Notes under the pieces: generated by a model | Database searches by the model: none | What the model was told of the DNA's origin: nothing | The model's input: the letters and a program-made list of their open reading frames with translations, nothing else | Shown here: piece after piece, positions 1 to 7,933 of the stretch | Numbering within the stretch: position 1 is the first letter of the stretch | Layout: the number at the start of each line of letters is the position of its first letter | Translations under genes and position numbers: made by a program | NCBI GenBank assembly: GCA_002238865.1 | Contig: MPNE01000004.1 | Location: 147,501 to 200,748 of the forward strand | DNA: 53,248 bases | Direction: 5' to 3' | Source of the DNA: Gemmatimonadetes bacterium bin94 | Lineage (GTDB): Bacteria > Gemmatimonadota > Gemmatimonadetes > Longimicrobiales > Gaopeijiaceae

Positions 1-1
1 C

Positions 2-1222
2 GGTGCCGTGACCGACACGGTCGTGGATCATGAGAACCGGCGGGTCCATCTCACGCTTCCGGACGGCACCGTGCGATCCGCGAAGGTGCATGGTGACCAG
101 GGGTGCGTGGCACTGCCGGTCGGCGAGTCGGAGCCCTACTACGAGGCCGTCGCGGTAACGCCGAACCTGCCCGACCCCGAGACCACCCCGTGGCCCATGG
201 GCGACATGCTCTCCGATGACCCGTTCCCCGAGGACGTGGACATGGACAAGGTCGCCGACGCGGTCGCCGCCGCCTTCGATCCGCCGGACGCGCTCACCGC
301 GGCGTTCGTGGTAACGCACCGGGGGCGCCTTCTGGGCGAAGGCTACCGGGAAGGAATCAGCCACGATACACCGCTCGAGAGCTGGTCCATGGGCAAGAGC
401 CTCACGGGCACCCTCATGGGCGTGCTCATCCACAAGGGAGTCTATGACCTGTGGCAGTCGGCGCCGGTTCCGGAGTGGCAAGGCGAAGGCGATCCGCGCC
501 AGGCGATCCGCATCGGCGACATCATGCGGATGTCTTCGGGACTTCGCTTCCGCGCTCCCCAGGATCCGGACTTCGATCCGGAGGTCGGGTACGCGGACCA
601 TATCTATGTCTATACCGGGACGGTAAACTCGTTCGAGTGGGCCGCCGGCAAGGACCAGCAATGGGAGCCGAACACCGTCGGCCGCTACCGCAACTCGGAC
701 CCTGTGACCACCAACTACCTGGTGCGTCTCGGGGTCGAGCAGGGTCTCGGCGAGAACTACCATCAGTTCCCGCAGCGGCACCTCTTCGACAAGCTGGGCA
801 TCCGCAACCTCATCCCCGAAACCGACCCGTACGGCAACTTCCTGCTGCAGGGATACGAGTTCGGCAGCGGCCGGGATTGGGCGAGGCTCGGAAACCTTTA
901 TCTGACGGACGGCGTCGTGAACGGCGAACGCCTCCTGCCCGAGGGCTACGTGGACCATGTTTCCACCCTGGCTCCCGCGTGGGAAGCCGACGGACGCCAC
1001 CAATACGGCGGAGGTTTCTTCTGGGTCAACCAGGCGGGGCAATACCCCGTACCCTCGACCGCGTTCTTCATGGCCGGTGCCGGGGGACAGACCACCCTGA
1101 TCATTCCGTCTCACGACATGGTAGTCGCGCGCCTCGGTCACTACAGCGGGAGCGGCCCTGGACGCCAGGCCCTGAACCGGGCTCTCGAACTCCTCATGGA
1201 GGCGGTTCCGGAGCGCCGATAA
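2..1222 (+). CDS. Serine hydrolase of the beta-lactamase class C family, 5'-truncated by the window edge
   Basis: Penicillin-binding-protein/class C beta-lactamase fold enzyme, probably an esterase or peptidase rather than a true lactamase. The SxxK nucleophile motif reads SMGK, S127/K130 counting from the GTG at position 8. A YxN motif (YRN) lies about 100 residues later. The usual C-terminal HTG/KTG motif appears as GAGGQ in the stretch MAGAGGQTTLIIP. The frame stays open to the left edge, and the first residues already look like a pre-catalytic beta domain (LPDGTVRSAKVHGDQGCV). The real start is therefore probably upstream and the GTG at 8 is not trusted. Substrate unknown. The gene ends 19 nt before a tRNA on the other strand. 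Confidence 0.85.
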   Translation, partial: GAVTDTVVDHENRRVHLTLPDGTVRSAKVHGDQGCVALPVGESEPYYEAVAVTPNLPDPETTPWPMGDMLSDDPFPEDVDMDKVADAVAAAFDPPDALTAAFVVTHRGRLLGEGYREGISHDTPLESWSMGKSLTGTLMGVLIHKGVYDLWQSAPVPEWQGEGDPRQAIRIGDIMRMSSGLRFRAPQDPDFDPEVGYADHIYVYTGTVNSFEWAAGKDQQWEPNTVGRYRNSDPVTTNYLVRLGVEQGLGENYHQFPQRHLFDKLGIRNLIPETDPYGNFLLQGYEFGSGRDWARLGNLYLTDGVVNGERLLPEGYVDHVSTLAPAWEADGRHQYGGGFFWVNQAGQYPVPSTAFFMAGAGGQTTLIIPSHDMVVARLGHYSGSGPGRQALNRALELLMEAVPERR

Positions 1223-1241
1223 TCGGTCCGGCACAACCGAA

Positions 1242-1315
1242 TACGCCCGCCAGGACTCGAACCTGGGACCCTCGGCTTAGAAGGCCGATGCTCTATCCAG
1301 CTGAGCTACGGGCGC
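1242..1315 (-). tRNA. tRNA-Arg (anticodon UCU)
   Basis: Folds by eye into a complete 74-nt cloverleaf on the minus strand. The acceptor GCGCCCG pairs with CGGGCGU (one G-U). The D stem is GCTC/GAGC. The anticodon stem TCGGC/GCCGA encloses loop CTTCTAA, with TCT at positions 34-36. The T arm is CCAGG-TTCGAGT-CCTGG. The discriminator is A and CCA is not encoded. UCU reads AGA/AGG arginine codons. Confidence 0.95.
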
Positions 1316-1465
1316 TGGGAGAAGCGGCGCTGCCGCTACACGGGGAAGCTAACCGCGGCTCGGGGTCCGCTCCAGTGGCCGGAGGCGGTCCTGGTGCTGG
1401 TGGCCGGGGCCGCCGGACACCAGATTTGGCAGCATGCACTTCACACGGATTCTGAAAGCGGCGAA

Positions 1466-1663
1466 ATGAGCAAGCCAAGTTCCCAGTGGGAAGACACAGC
1501 GTTCTTCATCGGAACCCTTCTCCTGGTCGCGGGCGGCGGGCTCGTCATTCAGGCTGGCCTGGATCTGCCTCCCATGTATGCGAGGCTGGTATGGGGTGGC
1601 GTGGGCCTGGTCTGGGGAACCGTTCTGATCCGGGTGTGGATCCTGCGGGAAGGCGACCGATAG
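1466..1663 (+). CDS. Small two-helix membrane protein, hypothetical
   Basis: A 65-residue protein from the ATG at 1466. Two hydrophobic stretches (about residues 12-30, FFIGTLLLVAGGGLVIQAG, and 40-58, ARLVWGGVGLVWGTVLIRVW) predict a helical hairpin, followed by a charged REGDR tail. A longer in-frame version begins at 1394, but its extra residues look like shadow coding. A weak purine-rich stretch (GAAAGCGGCGAA) precedes the ATG. It lies between tRNA-Arg and ku with no operon partner. No family was recognised; the case rests on the well-formed hydrophobic pattern. Confidence 0.5.
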   Translation: MSKPSSQWEDTAFFIGTLLLVAGGGLVIQAGLDLPPMYARLVWGGVGLVWGTVLIRVWILREGDR

Positions 1664-1697
1664 CGGGGTCCGGCAATCGGCTTGCGGCCCGGTGCCC

Positions 1698-2516
1698 CTA
1701 CCCTCCCGCGGCGGCGGCCCTCGGCGTGTCCTTCCCTTCTTCCACTCCTGAACCCAGACTGGCCTTCAGCGCCTCCATCAGGTCGATGATCTTGGTCTCG
1801 GGCTCGTCCTGGGGTGCGAGGGTGATCTGCTCGCCCTCGATCTTCCTGTCGATCAGTGCCTGAACCCGTTCCCTCACCTCGTCACGATACCGGGCGGGGT
1901 CGAACGCCTCGCTGGCGGCCTGCTCGATGAACTGCTTCGCCAGTGCCAGCTCGGCCTCGCTCACCTCCCCGTCTTCCATCGGCACTTCGTCGAACGATCG
2001 CACCTCGTCGGGGTAGTAGAGCTGCTCCAGAATGAGACCGTCCCGCATCGGGCGAATCATCACCAGCCGCTGTTTCCCGCGCGCGGAGTGTCGTGCGATG
2101 GCCACCCGGTCCATCTCCGTGAGCGCTGCGGACAGCAGCCTGTAGGCTCGGGCGCCGCCCCTCGCCGGACCCAGGTAGTACGCACGCTCCAGGTAGACGC
2201 GGTCGATGTCCGCGGCGGGGACGAACTCGGTGATCTCGATCATCTCGGTCGACTGGGCTTCGATCGCCTTCAGCTCGTCGGGCTCAAAGGTGACATATTG
2301 GTTCTTGGCGAACTCGTAGCCCTTTACCAGGTTGTCGCGCTCGACCGGGTCCCCGCTCTGTCCGTCCACGTACTTGTACTTGACGCGCGATCCGGTGTCG
2401 CGGTTGATCCAGTTGAAGCGCACCTTGGCGGAGGACTGCCCGGTCGAGTAGAGCTTGACCGGCAGCGAGACCAGACCGAAGGAGACGGTCGACGTGGAGA
2501 TCGGGCGTGCACTCAT
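1698..2516 (-). CDS. ku: Ku-family DNA end-binding protein
   Basis: 272-residue bacterial Ku. The homodimer threads onto double-strand DNA ends and recruits LigD for non-homologous end joining. The N-terminus ISTSTVSFGLVSLPVKLYS is the characteristic first strand of bacterial Ku. The core continues through KGYEFAKNQYVTFEPDEL, the YYLGP segment and AIARHSARGKQRLVMIRP. The C-terminal 70 residues carry the LigD-interaction region (LAKQFIEQAASEAFDPARYRDEV type) and a short charged/alanine tail. Length is typical. The gene is divergent from ligD with only 26 nt between the two ATGs. No Shine-Dalgarno precedes the ATG, and a -10-like TATACG ends 8 nt upstream of it, so the mRNA may be nearly leaderless. 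Confidence 0.95.
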   Translation of the reverse strand: MSARPISTSTVSFGLVSLPVKLYSTGQSSAKVRFNWINRDTGSRVKYKYVDGQSGDPVERDNLVKGYEFAKNQYVTFEPDELKAIEAQSTEMIEITEFVPAADIDRVYLERAYYLGPARGGARAYRLLSAALTEMDRVAIARHSARGKQRLVMIRPMRDGLILEQLYYPDEVRSFDEVPMEDGEVSEAELALAKQFIEQAASEAFDPARYRDEVRERVQALIDRKIEGEQITLAPQDEPETKIIDLMEALKASLGSGVEEGKDTPRAAAAGG

Positions 2517-2552
2517 GCCGATAACGTATAGACATCGGGCTCATGGGATCAA
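2517..2552. promoter_or_regulatory. Interlocked divergent promoters of ku and ligD
   Basis: The 26-nt gap holds a single AT-rich island, ATAACGTATAGAC (2521-2533). Toward ligD, TATAGA (2527-2532) ends 10 nt before the ATG. Toward ku, TATACG (2530-2525, minus) or TACGTT (2528-2523) ends 6-8 nt before the ATG. A possible ku -35, TTGATC (2552-2547, minus), lies inside ligD codons 2-4. Neither gene has a Shine-Dalgarno. The hexamers are visible in the sequence; use as overlapping, mutually exclusive promoters is inferred. Confidence 0.5.
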
Positions 2553-5080
2553 CAGGATCTGACGACGGACGCGCCGAAGCCGGCGGCAAGCTGGGCTCGT
2601 ATCGCGCGAAGCGCTCGGCGTCGGGGACAAGCGAGCCATTCGGTGGGGCGAGAGCCGGCGGGGGCAGTCTCTTCGTGATCCACAAGCATCACGCGTCCTC
2701 TCTCCACTGGGATCTCCGCCTGGAAATGGACGGCGTTCTGGTCTCGTGGGCCGTACCGAAGGGCCCCTCGCCGAACCAGGCGGACAAGCGCCTCGCCGTA
2801 CACGTCGAGGACCACCCGCTGGAGTACGCCGACTTCGAGGGTGTGATCCCCGCCGACAACTACGGCGCCGGCCCGTCCATCGTGTGGGACCGGGGGTTGT
2901 GGACGGCGGTGGAGGACGCCGTTGAAGGCATGCGGAAGGGGAAACTGCTCTTCGACCTCAGCGGGTACAAGCTGCGAGGGCGCTGGACGCTGGTGCGAAC
3001 GAAGGGGGGCGCCGACAATCACTGGCTCCTGATCAAGGAGAGCGACGCGTACGAGGATCCGGAGGGGGGCACCGGGGACTACCCCGACGACTCGATTCTC
3101 TCGGGGTTGACGGTGGAGGAACTGGGGACCGGGGGCGACTTCGGCGCACGCATCCGGGAGCGCTGCGCCCGTGCCGGAGCCGTTCTGGCGTCCGTTGCCG
3201 CGAGCGGGGTGACGGTGATGAATCCGGAGCCCCGCGAAGAAGCGTTCTCGTCACCCGGATGGGTGTTCGAGCTGAAATACGATGGATACCGACTGCTGGG
3301 AGAGGTGGCAGGCGGGACGGCGACGCTGATCTCGAGGAACGGCAATGACCTCACCCGGGTTTTCCCCGAGGTCGCGCTGGCGCTGTCCAGGCTCCCCTAC
3401 TCGTCGTTGGTGCTCGACGCCGAGGTGGTCGTGAACGACGCCAGCGGACTCCCGAGTTTCCAGTTGATCCAGAAGCGCGGCCGCCTGCAGCGCGCGTCCG
3501 ACATCGAGCGAGCGGCGGTTACGCTCCCCGCCACCTGCTATGCGTTCGATCTGCTCGCCTTCGAGGGCTACGATCTTCGGGGGCTGCCGCTCCTGGAACG
3601 CAAGGCCGTACTGCGCGACGTCCTTCCTTCCACCGGTCCGTTGCGCTACTCCGACCACATCCCCGAGAAGGGCGAAGAGATGTTTCGGCAGGTCGCCGGG
3701 CTGGGGCTGGAGGGGGTCGTGGCCAAGCGCGCGGACTCGGCCTACATCGGGGGCCGGACCCGTTCATGGCTGAAGGTTCGTGTCACGCACACCTCGGACT
3801 TCGTGGTCCACGGCTTCACGGAGCCGGAGTCGGGAAGGACCGGGTTCGGTACGCTTCACCTGGCCAGCTGGGACGGACGCGGTTTCGTCTATGCCGGCCG
3901 CGTGGGGACGGGATTCCCGGTTCGGTTGCTCAATGAGCTGGGCGAGCTGCTGCGAGGCCTTCCGGCGGCTCCGCCACCGTCGGGAGCGGAAGCGGCCGGA
4001 AGCGGAAGGCATCACTGGGTGGTCCCGGAGCTGGTCGCCGAGGTGCGGTACAAGGAACTCACCGGGTCAGGCGTCCTGCGCCACCCCTCGTTCCTGCGGC
4101 TGCGTGATGACAAGCCTCCCGAAGATTGCGTCATGAGCGACGCGGGACGGGCCCTCGCCGAGCCTGACGGCGTGGTGGAGGCGGCTCCACAGCGGGTCGT
4201 CCATTTCACCAACCTCGACAAGCCGTTCTGGCCCGAGGACGGATACGCAAAGGGCGACCTGGTCGACTACTACCGAGCGGTTGCACCCTGGATTCTGCCG
4301 TACCTCGCCGACCGCCCGGTCGTGTTGACCCGCTTCCCGGACGGCATTCACGGCAAGTCGTTTTTCCAGAAGAACGCCCCCGAGTTCGCCCCGGCGTGGA
4401 TCCGCCGGGTCCGCCTCTACAGCGAAGGCTCGGAACGCGAACTGGACTACTTCGTTGCCGACGACCTCGAAACGCTGCTGTACGTCGCCAACAGTGCCAG
4501 CATCCCTCTCCACATCTGGCAAAGCCGGGTCGCCGACATCTCCCGCCCCGACTTCACCGTCCTCGATCTCGACCCCAAGGAAGCACCCTTTGCCGACGTC
4601 GTCAGGATCGCCCTCTTTCTGAAGGAACTGTGCGAGGAGATCGGACTGCCCTCGTTCGTAAAGACAAGCGGCTCGACCGGACTCCACGTGCTGATTCCGC
4701 TCGGACGGCAGGTGACCTACGAGCAGTCCCGCTCGATCTCGCAGCTGCTGGCGCTTATGGCCGTGAAGGAGCTGGCGGACATCGCGACCGTCGCCCGGGT
4801 GCCTTCCCGGCGCGAGGGCAAGGTCTACGTCGACTTCCTCCAGAACGGTCACGGCCGCCTGATCGTGGCCCCCTACTGCGTCCGCCCCAAACCCGGTGCT
4901 CCCGTGTCGGCTCCCCTTGACTGGGCGGAAGTGGACGGAAGCCTCGCAATCTCCGACCACACGATCGGCACGGTGCCCGAACGCATGGCCCATCGGGAGG
5001 ATCCGATGCGGGACGTGCTCGGCATCAGACCCGACCTGGGACGCAGTCTCGACCGGCTGCAGCGCCTGTTCGGCAGATAG
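2543..5080 (+). CDS. ligD: Multifunctional NHEJ DNA ligase D (phosphoesterase-ligase-polymerase)
   Basis: 845-residue enzyme that trims, fills and seals DNA ends bridged by Ku. Residues about 35-175 form the 3'-phosphoesterase, with H49, H55 and D57 in HHASSLHWDLRLE and H91 in VEDHPLEY. Residues about 225-530 are the ATP-dependent ligase, with K245 of ELKYDGYR as the adenylated lysine followed by the OB fold. Residues about 550-845 are the archaeo-eukaryotic primase-like polymerase, with D675 and D677 in LDLDPKEAPF as metal ligands. The order PE-LIG-POL matches the Pseudomonas type rather than the mycobacterial POL-PE-LIG. All three active sites look intact. It is convergent with the M3 peptidase gene, leaving 24 nt between stops. 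Confidence 0.97.
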   Translation: MGSTGSDDGRAEAGGKLGSYRAKRSASGTSEPFGGARAGGGSLFVIHKHHASSLHWDLRLEMDGVLVSWAVPKGPSPNQADKRLAVHVEDHPLEYADFEGVIPADNYGAGPSIVWDRGLWTAVEDAVEGMRKGKLLFDLSGYKLRGRWTLVRTKGGADNHWLLIKESDAYEDPEGGTGDYPDDSILSGLTVEELGTGGDFGARIRERCARAGAVLASVAASGVTVMNPEPREEAFSSPGWVFELKYDGYRLLGEVAGGTATLISRNGNDLTRVFPEVALALSRLPYSSLVLDAEVVVNDASGLPSFQLIQKRGRLQRASDIERAAVTLPATCYAFDLLAFEGYDLRGLPLLERKAVLRDVLPSTGPLRYSDHIPEKGEEMFRQVAGLGLEGVVAKRADSAYIGGRTRSWLKVRVTHTSDFVVHGFTEPESGRTGFGTLHLASWDGRGFVYAGRVGTGFPVRLLNELGELLRGLPAAPPPSGAEAAGSGRHHWVVPELVAEVRYKELTGSGVLRHPSFLRLRDDKPPEDCVMSDAGRALAEPDGVVEAAPQRVVHFTNLDKPFWPEDGYAKGDLVDYYRAVAPWILPYLADRPVVLTRFPDGIHGKSFFQKNAPEFAPAWIRRVRLYSEGSERELDYFVADDLETLLYVANSASIPLHIWQSRVADISRPDFTVLDLDPKEAPFADVVRIALFLKELCEEIGLPSFVKTSGSTGLHVLIPLGRQVTYEQSRSISQLLALMAVKELADIATVARVPSRREGKVYVDFLQNGHGRLIVAPYCVRPKPGAPVSAPLDWAEVDGSLAISDHTIGTVPERMAHREDPMRDVLGIRPDLGRSLDRLQRLFGR

Positions 5081-5104
5081 CGTGGCGCCGGAGACGCCTC
5101 TTCG

Positions 5105-7120
5105 TCAGATGTTCCCGAGATTCCGCCGGATCAACGCGGCCGGATCCGGGTCGCGTCCCAGGAATTCCCGGAACAGCTCCTCGGGGTCGCGGCTGTCTCC
5201 CTGCGAGAGAACGCTTTCCCTGAAGGCGCGTCCGACCTCGGGATTCAGGACCCCTTCCCGTTTGAAGCGGGAGAACGCGTCCGCCTCCAGCATCTCGGAC
5301 CAGATGTAGGAGTAGTAGGCCGAAGCATAGCCGCCGGCGAAAAGGTGGGAGAACGATGGCAGGATGTGCCGCTCGACGAAACCTCGCGAAGGCACGAAGG
5401 ATCTGAGCAGGTCGGCGGCGTAGTCCATGACCGGCCCGTCCCCCCGGTAGCTGCGGTGAAGCTCCAGGTCCAGGTTCGCGAAGGAGAGCTGCCGCATCTG
5501 GACCCAGCCCCCCATGAAGCGCCGTGCCGCAATGAGACGCTCCAGCATCGCATCCGGGAGTGTCTCGCCGGTTTCATGGTGGCGGGCGAAGAGGTCGAGC
5601 GCTTCGCTCTCCCACGTCCAGTTTTCCATGATCTGGGAGGGGACTTCGACCCAGTCCCAGGCAACGTTGACGCCACCCCGGGAGGGTATCTCGACCCGCG
5701 AGCTGGTGTGGTGCAGCAAGTGGCCGAACTCGTGGAAGAGCGTCTGCACCTCCCGGTGGGTCAGGAGAGCCGGACGGGTTCTGGTGGGCGGGGTGAAGTT
5801 CCCGCCGATGAAGGCAAGGTGAGGGCGAAACCCGTCGGCCGAGGGGCCCCCCGAAACGAGGTTGTCCATCCAGGCGCCCTGGCGCTTCGTTTCCCGGGGA
5901 AACCAGTCCGTGTAGAATGAGCCGAGATGGAGTCCGGCGGCGTCCCGCACCTCGAAGAAGGACACGTCGGGGTGCCAGACGGCGGGATTGTCGACCTGTC
6001 GCACCGACAGCCCGAAGATGCGCTCGGCGATGTGGAAGAGGCCGGTTTGCACTTCGTCGAGCGGAAACCATGGCCGGAGCATCTCGTCGTCGACCTGAAA
6101 ACGGTCCTTGCGGATCTTCTCCATCAGGTAGGAGACGTCCCAGGGCTCCAGGGCATCGAGGCCCAGCTGCCCGGCGTGTGCCTCAAGTTCGGCCGTGTCG
6201 CGCTCGTGGAAGGGGCGGGTGCCGGCAATGAGTTCGTCCAGGAAGCCCCGCACCCGCCCGCCAGAGCCCGCCATCAGGGTTTCCAGGCGGTAGTCCGGGA
6301 AATCGGGGTAGCCGAGGATCGTCGCGAGCTCTCGGCGGAGTTCCAGGATGCGCTCGACCAGAGGCCTGTTGTCGCGTTCGCCTCCAGCGCAGCGGTCCAG
6401 ATACGCGGCGTGGATCTCGCGGCGAAGGGCGCGATCGTCTGCGTGTTGGAGCACCGACTGCACACTCGGCATGTCCAGGGTGAGGAGCCAGCCGTCCTCG
6501 CCGCGGTCGGCTGCGAGCTGGGCGGCGCGTTCCAGTGCCGTCGCGGGAAGCCCTGCCAGGGTCTCTTCCCGCGACACCACACGGGCGTAGGCCGCGGTGG
6601 TCTCGAGGAGGTTCTCTTCGAATTGCCGGCTCAACTCGGAGAGTTCGAGGCGCAACGTCTCCAGCGTCTGTTTCTCGGCCGGGCCAAGCTCCGCTCCCGC
6701 GCGCCGGAAGTCCCGCAACGTCTTCTCAAGGTGGCGCTTTCGCAGTCCGGCGAGGGCCTCGCCCCGGGGCGAGGCCGCAAAGTCGCGCAGGCGTCGAAAC
6801 AGGCCCTCGTGGTGGTGGACGCGGCTCGCAAAGCGGGTGACCTCGGGCAGCGCGGCCGCGTAGGCATCCCGCAGCTCGGGGGTTGCGTGCACGTTGTTCA
6901 GGTGGGAGACGGGGGACCAGGTGCGCTCCAGATCGTCGGTGACGTCGTCCAGTGCCCCCACCACCTCGGCGTAGGATCCGCCGGTCCCCGCGCCAAGCGC
7001 CTCGATGCGCTCGCCGGCCCGCTTGAGGACGTGGCTGACCGCGGGCTCCACATCGCGCGGGGCAATCCGGTCAAAGGGAACCGGGAAGCCGCGCTCGAGG
7101 AGCGGATTGGTGCCGCTCAT
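5105..7120 (-). CDS. M3-family zinc oligopeptidase (oligopeptidase A / Dcp type)
   Basis: 671-residue cytosolic metallopeptidase of the thimet oligopeptidase family, which cleaves short peptides. The zinc site is HEFGH (H463, E464, H467). The third ligand glutamate lies about 28 residues on in DWVEVPSQIMENW, which is also diagnostic of M3. No signal peptide: the N-terminus MSGTNPLLERGFPVPFDRI is the usual start of OpdA/Dcp-like proteins, so the ATG at 7120 is chosen although the frame is open further upstream. That ATG overlaps the stop of the alpha/beta hydrolase gene by 4 nt (ATGA), implying translational coupling. Length is typical of the family. Confidence 0.93.
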   Translation of the reverse strand: MSGTNPLLERGFPVPFDRIAPRDVEPAVSHVLKRAGERIEALGAGTGGSYAEVVGALDDVTDDLERTWSPVSHLNNVHATPELRDAYAAALPEVTRFASRVHHHEGLFRRLRDFAASPRGEALAGLRKRHLEKTLRDFRRAGAELGPAEKQTLETLRLELSELSRQFEENLLETTAAYARVVSREETLAGLPATALERAAQLAADRGEDGWLLTLDMPSVQSVLQHADDRALRREIHAAYLDRCAGGERDNRPLVERILELRRELATILGYPDFPDYRLETLMAGSGGRVRGFLDELIAGTRPFHERDTAELEAHAGQLGLDALEPWDVSYLMEKIRKDRFQVDDEMLRPWFPLDEVQTGLFHIAERIFGLSVRQVDNPAVWHPDVSFFEVRDAAGLHLGSFYTDWFPRETKRQGAWMDNLVSGGPSADGFRPHLAFIGGNFTPPTRTRPALLTHREVQTLFHEFGHLLHHTSSRVEIPSRGGVNVAWDWVEVPSQIMENWTWESEALDLFARHHETGETLPDAMLERLIAARRFMGGWVQMRQLSFANLDLELHRSYRGDGPVMDYAADLLRSFVPSRGFVERHILPSFSHLFAGGYASAYYSYIWSEMLEADAFSRFKREGVLNPEVGRAFRESVLSQGDSRDPEELFREFLGRDPDPAALIRRNLGNI

Positions 7121-7857
7121 GCGCGCTTGGCCCGCTGCGACAGCACCCCGTCCACCCAGCGTCGAGTGACGCCGGCGACCTCTGCCAGCACGTCGTCCTG
7201 CGTGCGTCCCGAGCGCTTGAGCATGCCGAGGGAGTGGTCGCCGCCCTCGACAACGTGCAGCGTGGCTCTCGGCCCCACATTCTGCAGGAGCGGGCGGAGC
7301 AACTCCAGGTCGGCCAGGCGGTCGCGGGTGCCCTGATGGAAGAGCATGGGGCACGGAACCCGCGCCAGGTGCTCTCCCCTCACGCTCTCGCGGCGTCCCG
7401 GCGCGTGGAGGGGGAAGCCGAAAAGGACGAGGCCCGAAACGGTTTCGGTGCCGCCGGGGCCCGCATCGAGGTGGTCGGCTACCAGTGTGGAGGTCATCCG
7501 GCCGCCCATGGACTTGCCGCCGGCAAACACAGGCACTCCCCCGGCGCACTCACGCCCCGAGACCAGGGCGGAAGCCACCACAGCCAACAGGCGGCGCAGG
7601 TGGTCCGGGCGCCGGCGCCCCGCCTCCATATAGGCGAAGTTGTAGCGCAGGGTCGACATCCCCTCCTGCTGGAGCGCGGCCGCCAGCGCCTCCATGAACG
7701 GATGCGTCATCGGAGCCCCTGCGCCGTGCCCGAGTACGAGCAGGCAGGACGCGGAAGCCGCCTCGGTGAGCAGGCCCGATACGGCCGGGTGGCCCGCGCC
7801 TTCGATCACGACCCGGCGCGGTGAAGGCGCATCCATGCCGTTGGCGGGCGTCACCAT
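7117..7857 (-). CDS. Alpha/beta-hydrolase of the KANSL3/TEX30-like family
   Basis: 246 residues from the ATG at 7857 (an alternative ATG lies at 7836). The oxyanion segment is LVLGHGAGAPM. The nucleophile elbow is GGKSMGGR (S116). An acid Asp candidate is in HQGTRDRLADLELL and the His in VVEGGDHSLGM, giving a complete Ser-Asp-His triad. The GHGAG...GKSMGGR combination fits the small hydrolase family often labelled 'alpha/beta family hydrolase' or dienelactone-hydrolase-like, whose substrates are unknown. It lies downstream of gamma-glutamyltransferase 1 (76-nt gap) and overlaps the M3 peptidase gene by 4 nt. No signal peptide. Confidence 0.85.
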   Translation of the reverse strand: MVTPANGMDAPSPRRVVIEGAGHPAVSGLLTEAASASCLLVLGHGAGAPMTHPFMEALAAALQQEGMSTLRYNFAYMEAGRRRPDHLRRLLAVVASALVSGRECAGGVPVFAGGKSMGGRMTSTLVADHLDAGPGGTETVSGLVLFGFPLHAPGRRESVRGEHLARVPCPMLFHQGTRDRLADLELLRPLLQNVGPRATLHVVEGGDHSLGMLKRSGRTQDDVLAEVAGVTRRWVDGVLSQRAKRA

Positions 7858-7933
7858 CGTGCGGCCCCTCCGGCGCCGTGCCCATTCCAGCCGGCGCCCC
7901 AGCCGTGAGGGCGCGGACGGTGGGCGCCGTCGG

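Noticed and set aside
5927-7336. 469-codon open frame antisense to the M3 peptidase gene
   Set aside because: Shadow of the M3 gene and of the end of the alpha/beta hydrolase gene.
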